Shown here one piece after another: positions 60,626 through 64,000 of a stretch of DNA of 64,000 bases (the first letter of the stretch is position 1; every line of letters starts with the position of its first letter). The notes beneath the pieces were generated by a model that had not been told where the DNA came from, ran no database searches, and worked only from the letters and a program-made list of their open reading frames with translations. The DNA comes from Candidatus Cloacimonadota bacterium (GTDB lineage Bacteria > Cloacimonadota > Cloacimonadia > Cloacimonadales > TCS61): NCBI GenBank assembly GCA_021736135.1, contig JAIPGO010000009.1, positions 1 to 64,000 of the forward strand. The letters are read 5' to 3'. The translations under genes were made by a program, and so were the position numbers.

Positions 60626-63600
60626 CTACTTAAACATCAGACATTTCCTGATCGCCATCGCTCTTCCATCAACCCGTAATTCATAGAAATATATCCCGGA
60701 ACTAACCGTCTTTCCCGCAGCATTATTACCATTCCAGATTACACTATGATTTCCTTCCGGTTGATTTCCATGTTCCAGAGTTTTGATTTTCTGACCTTTT
60801 ACGTTATAGATCGTGAGCTCAACCAAAGCATCTTCCGGCAGATAATATGAAATCGTCGTAGTCGGATTGAATGGATTCGGATAATTTTCAATTTTCCATT
60901 TTCCATTTTCAATTACCCAATCGTCGTTGATTACCGGAGCAAAGGGCGTTCCAATAGTCCAGAGGGCATTATGGATTGTGCAATCATTACCATTAACGGT
61001 CTCATCACTTGCTGTTGCTCCCATTGCGTCATTTAATTTCCAGTAGCCTTTTAGTCCGGTCTCGTTTCCTGCCAGATATTCTGTCATATTAGCTGCAATA
61101 TTTTCTCCGGATACCACGGTGTCCCACAATCGAAGTTCATCCAGCACTCCCTGGAAAGTATAACCTCCGGAAACACTGTTGCCAATGTATAGATCATCAA
61201 ACAGATTGCTTTCTATATTTCCGGACGGAGCATTAAGATATGTTAATTCCTGATCAACGCCGTTAATATACATTTTCACTTCGTCAATACCATCGTAACT
61301 TACGGCAACATGCTGCCAGGTATTTAAAGTAATCGAATTTTCCGGGGTTCCTGCAAAACTGTTGCCATCCTCGGTTATCAGATATAGAACCAGACTGTGA
61401 TCGGCAAATGTTCCCTGAGAATTGATCAGATAAATTCTGAATTTATTTTTATCAAAGATCCTTCCGTAACCGGCATTTGCGTCTTCGCCCCAACCCGTGG
61501 GATTGATCCAGGCTTCCAGCGTAATTGCTTCGGTTATATCCAGCCCTGCATGAGAAGAACATTCCAGATAACTGTCAATTCCATTGAATTCCAGGGCACT
61601 TTCATCTACAAATACACGGATATAATCCTCCATGACCACAGTTTGTGTCTGATACCCGTTATCAATTGTCAAACTTACATCGTAATACCCCGGCTCATAA
61701 TATACCCAGATCGGCGTTTCCTCATTTGAATCGATCACCCCGTCATTTTCAAAATCCCAAGCCCAGGCAATTACTTCCGGCAGTGCCAGGGAATTATCGA
61801 AAAATATCACCGGCAACGGGGAGAATCCTGAGTAAGGCTGACCCTCAAACATCGCTGTCATGGAAGGTATGCCAAAGAAATCGATAAGCCTGATCAGAAA
61901 TTCCTCTCTTGTAGAAGGATACCCGTTATCAACCAGTTCCGCCAGAGAATAAGCAAAGGCAAATGTCTTCTGTCCATAAATCCCGCTTCCCTGAAGTCCC
62001 ACATTACCGAAACCCGATTCCGAAAAAGCTATCGAACCATAACCATTGGCAAAATATTTATCTATATACCAGTTATTAACCTGAGTTGACGAAGTATAGG
62101 TCATTCCGTCTGCTACTGTTCCATTTAACCCGCTGAGTTCATTGATCGGATTACTCCCCTGGAAAAAATTCTGAGCACTCTGCATCCCGAATAGCTGCCT
62201 GAGTAACTGATAGTTCGGGTAACCAATATATTCCATCCCGCCAAAAAGTGAACCGCTTTCCAGATATACTTTCCCGCCGGATTGCAGATAATCTGCTATT
62301 GCAAAACCATCTTCAAAACTGGGAAAGGTTCCTGAATCAAAATTCGCTCCCAGATTACCATAAGAAAGAAATACCGCCGAAAAACCCTCCAGTGAAGAAG
62401 GCAATGAATTGGAGTAACTGGATACAATGCCCAACTCGGTTAAAGTTTCATAAATATATGTCCCGCTGAAATCAATACCACCGGGAATCCCCTCGTAAAC
62501 CAGCACTCCTGTATTTACGGAAATATAGTTTTCTCTCAAAAGCGTATTAGAGTTTTCTCCATCGGAAATGGTAAATGAAACTGAATAAAGCCCTGCTTCC
62601 GAAAATGTCCAGGTTGGATTTTGTTCATAAGAATCAATTTCTCCGTCATCGTCAAAATCCCATTCCCAGCTTGTCAGCGGACCAGGATAAGCAAAAGACA
62701 CATCGGTAAAATTTACTACTACCGGACTGGGACCACCTGTCACGTCACATTCAAAAAGTGCTGTCAAGGGACCCGCAATATAACCTCTGTCTGTAAAAAC
62801 GGGAATGATCTGTTCCATATTTTCACCGTCATTCAGTTCTATATCCGCCTGCATAAAGGCATAAGCAGCATCTCTCTGATTGGTGTTCGCGTCAGTCATG
62901 GAAATACTTTCCCACAAATCACGGTCGCAGTATTCCCTGCCGATGAGATCATAGATCGACATCAGCGATGATGACCATAACTGACCATCATAGTGCACTT
63001 CTCCTGCCAGCCCTTCCGGATAATGGTTCGGAATATTTGTCACTCTCATGTGACTGCCGTTCAATTCAGGTTGCAAACCCCAAAGCCCAAACCAGTCATA
63101 TTCAGTATCGTCTGACTCATAAATGCCCAGGCTTCTCGTATATGATTGCGCCCAGTAATCAGCACAACCTTCGCTTAAACCTTCCACCTGCGATAATTGG
63201 CCAAAAGTTATCCAGTCATGAATGGCATGCCCCAATTCATGAAGTACGATCGCATGATCTTCGGCAGCATCAACCGCGTTGGGCGCACTCCCAAATGCCA
63301 CATGCCCGGTACTAGGAGAATAATGCGCATTAACGTCACTATTAAGTCCATGCGGATCAAAATGAACTCCCCCGTCATACTGATACGGCATAATTTCATA
63401 ATCCATAAGTTCCTGCAGATAGCGCATCGTATGGTCAATGTGGTAATAAACATTTACCGCTTCAAAGTTCGGCACGCTCCTGGTATAATGAAATTCACCG
63501 CTGTCTTGAGTATAAAGCCCCGTAAATGGCGCTTCATTATCGATTATAGAAGCAAAAGGTCCTTCCAGAGAATATATTCCACCATCTTCAGTTATTTCCA

Positions 63601-64000
63601 GAAGTTCAACTTCCTTTAATTGTGCCGTCAACGAGTCTGAATCATCGTCACCGTTATCGATAAAACCAACGGCACCATAAACTGATTGGGCATTAGTTAT
63701 CGGATCAGGATCAAATACCCAGCCGGAACCGGTTTCCCGGAAATAACATGCCTTGTCTTCCACCCTTAATATTGTACCTGTGCCGGCATCCACCAGAATT
63801 TCCCAGTCTCCAAAACTGCTTTCTGCCGGGACCAGCACTACTTTCTGCACCAGCATGCCCTTAAATAAATTCGGGACATAAACCATGGTCTCGGTTTTCT
63901 GATAATTTAGTTTACCGCTGATATTCAAATAATTCCGGGCGATCTGCAATGCTGCCGACTCCGAAATATTCAGGTCCATAGTCACATTCCCGGTTTTCTG
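60626..64000 (-). CDS. giant secreted metallopeptidase with PKD, LamG-like and sorting domains (5' end missing)
   Basis: At least 1124 residues; the frame is open to the window edge, so the signal peptide and the start of the propeptide lie outside. The first visible part (SAALQIARNYL ... GTGTILRVEDKA) looks like a pepSY/FTP-type propeptide. The zinc site is HELGHAIHD (about 63216-63242) with EGLSEGCADYW, as in thermolysin/fungalysin-like peptidases. Two PKD-like domains (WEWDFDDDGEIDS, WAWDFENDGVIDS) follow, then a LamG/concanavalin-like domain (WINPTGWGEDANAGYGRIFD, TWQHVAVSYDG, abridged) and the sorting domain ENYPNPFNPTTTISYYLPE. It probably digests proteins outside the cell. Confidence 0.88.
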   Translation of the reverse strand, partial: QKTGNVTMDLNISESAALQIARNYLNISGKLNYQKTETMVYVPNLFKGMLVQKVVLVPAESSFGDWEILVDAGTGTILRVEDKACYFRETGSGWVFDPDPITNAQSVYGAVGFIDNGDDDSDSLTAQLKEVELLEITEDGGIYSLEGPFASIIDNEAPFTGLYTQDSGEFHYTRSVPNFEAVNVYYHIDHTMRYLQELMDYEIMPYQYDGGVHFDPHGLNSDVNAHYSPSTGHVAFGSAPNAVDAAEDHAIVLHELGHAIHDWITFGQLSQVEGLSEGCADYWAQSYTRSLGIYESDDTEYDWFGLWGLQPELNGSHMRVTNIPNHYPEGLAGEVHYDGQLWSSSLMSIYDLIGREYCDRDLWESISMTDANTNQRDAAYAFMQADIELNDGENMEQIIPVFTDRGYIAGPLTALFECDVTGGPSPVVVNFTDVSFAYPGPLTSWEWDFDDDGEIDSYEQNPTWTFSEAGLYSVSFTISDGENSNTLLRENYISVNTGVLVYEGIPGGIDFSGTYIYETLTELGIVSSYSNSLPSSLEGFSAVFLSYGNLGANFDSGTFPSFEDGFAIADYLQSGGKVYLESGSLFGGMEYIGYPNYQLLRQLFGMQSAQNFFQGSNPINELSGLNGTVADGMTYTSSTQVNNWYIDKYFANGYGSIAFSESGFGNVGLQGSGIYGQKTFAFAYSLAELVDNGYPSTREEFLIRLIDFFGIPSMTAMFEGQPYSGFSPLPVIFFDNSLALPEVIAWAWDFENDGVIDSNEETPIWVYYEPGYYDVSLTIDNGYQTQTVVMEDYIRVFVDESALEFNGIDSYLECSSHAGLDITEAITLEAWINPTGWGEDANAGYGRIFDKNKFRIYLINSQGTFADHSLVLYLITEDGNSFAGTPENSITLNTWQHVAVSYDGIDEVKMYINGVDQELTYLNAPSGNIESNLFDDLYIGNSVSGGYTFQGVLDELRLWDTVVSGENIAANMTEYLAGNETGLKGYWKLNDAMGATASDETVNGNDCTIHNALWTIGTPFAPVINDDWVIENGKWKIENYPNPFNPTTTISYYLPEDALVELTIYNVKGQKIKTLEHGNQPEGNHSVIWNGNNAAGKTVSSGIYFYELRVDGRAMAIRKCLMFK

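Noticed and set aside
1-64000. tRNA, rRNA and phage genes
   Set aside because: No T-arm-like GGTTCGAATC stretch with matching acceptor stems, no rRNA landmark and no phage structural gene was noticed; the check was by eye only and a tRNA search program could overturn it.

Overview
The window looks like a chromosome segment of an anaerobic bacterium of the Fibrobacteres-Chlorobi-Bacteroidetes (FCB) side of the tree, most likely a Cloacimonadota-type organism (inference). The reasons are large secreted proteins ending in a Por-type sorting domain with a YPNPFNP motif, many lipoproteins, ferredoxin-dependent 2-oxoacid and aldehyde oxidoreductases, an Nqr/Rnf-type ion pump, oxygen defence by reductases rather than catalase, and intergenic spaces crowded with short word-like and palindromic repeats. 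No rRNA, tRNA or CRISPR array was seen.

Layout. 1-4250 (minus strand): a membrane protein, then a peptide natural-product (RiPP) type locus: the 3' part of a radical SAM/SPASM maturase, an unlisted 45-residue Cys-rich peptide, a hairpin with a T-tract (attenuator) and an ABC exporter. The maturase has lost its radical SAM half at a junction with a divergent AAA/DUF4143 ATPase (4253-5389). 5855-8444: an EamA permease, a small exported protein, repeats and a YjbQ protein. 8869-14253: a peroxide/superoxide defence run (perR, mutM, flavodiiron protein, thiol peroxidase, ferritin, desulfoferrodoxin, a mini-HTH, rubrerythrin, rubredoxin, a second ferritin-like protein) with a Per-box-like site before perR. 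14264-19609: a dihydroorotate-dehydrogenase-like gene and nqrBCDEF-like genes without nqrA, nqrB and nqrC being of Rnf-like size. 19655-21642: three tandem paralogous lipoproteins.

21780-26902 (minus): a TetR-headed operon with an outer-membrane barrel, a LolD-type ATPase and two FtsX permeases, interrupted by a four-helix-bundle gene. 26903-32008: accessory region with a giant hairpin, MITE-like elements, orphan exported proteins and an IS110-family transposase. 32009-37404: a CapA-like protein, a sorting-domain protein and a large lipoprotein. 37761-45359: an aldehyde:ferredoxin oxidoreductase family protein with a structured leader, a ~147-bp tandem repeat array holding a GxxExxY gene, an ArsP_2-type permease and a KorDABC/Vor complex. 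45423-49335: an LpoB/COG3014/LPP20 lipoprotein set, a second YjbQ and a frameshifted CGGC-domain gene. 49332-56350 (minus): an operon ending in mutL-miaA-ppiC-pdxJ, and a zinc alcohol dehydrogenase. 56905-60486: murJ and uvrC. 60626 to the right edge: a partial, very large secreted metallopeptidase.

How the parts fit. The 2-oxoacid and aldehyde oxidoreductases would make reduced ferredoxin from amino-acid-type fermentation. The Nqr-like pump would link NADH to an ion gradient. The PerR cluster would protect these oxygen-sensitive enzymes. The most unusual items are the small Cys-rich peptide locus, the nqrA-less pump, the repeat array around GxxExxY, and the palindromic elements.
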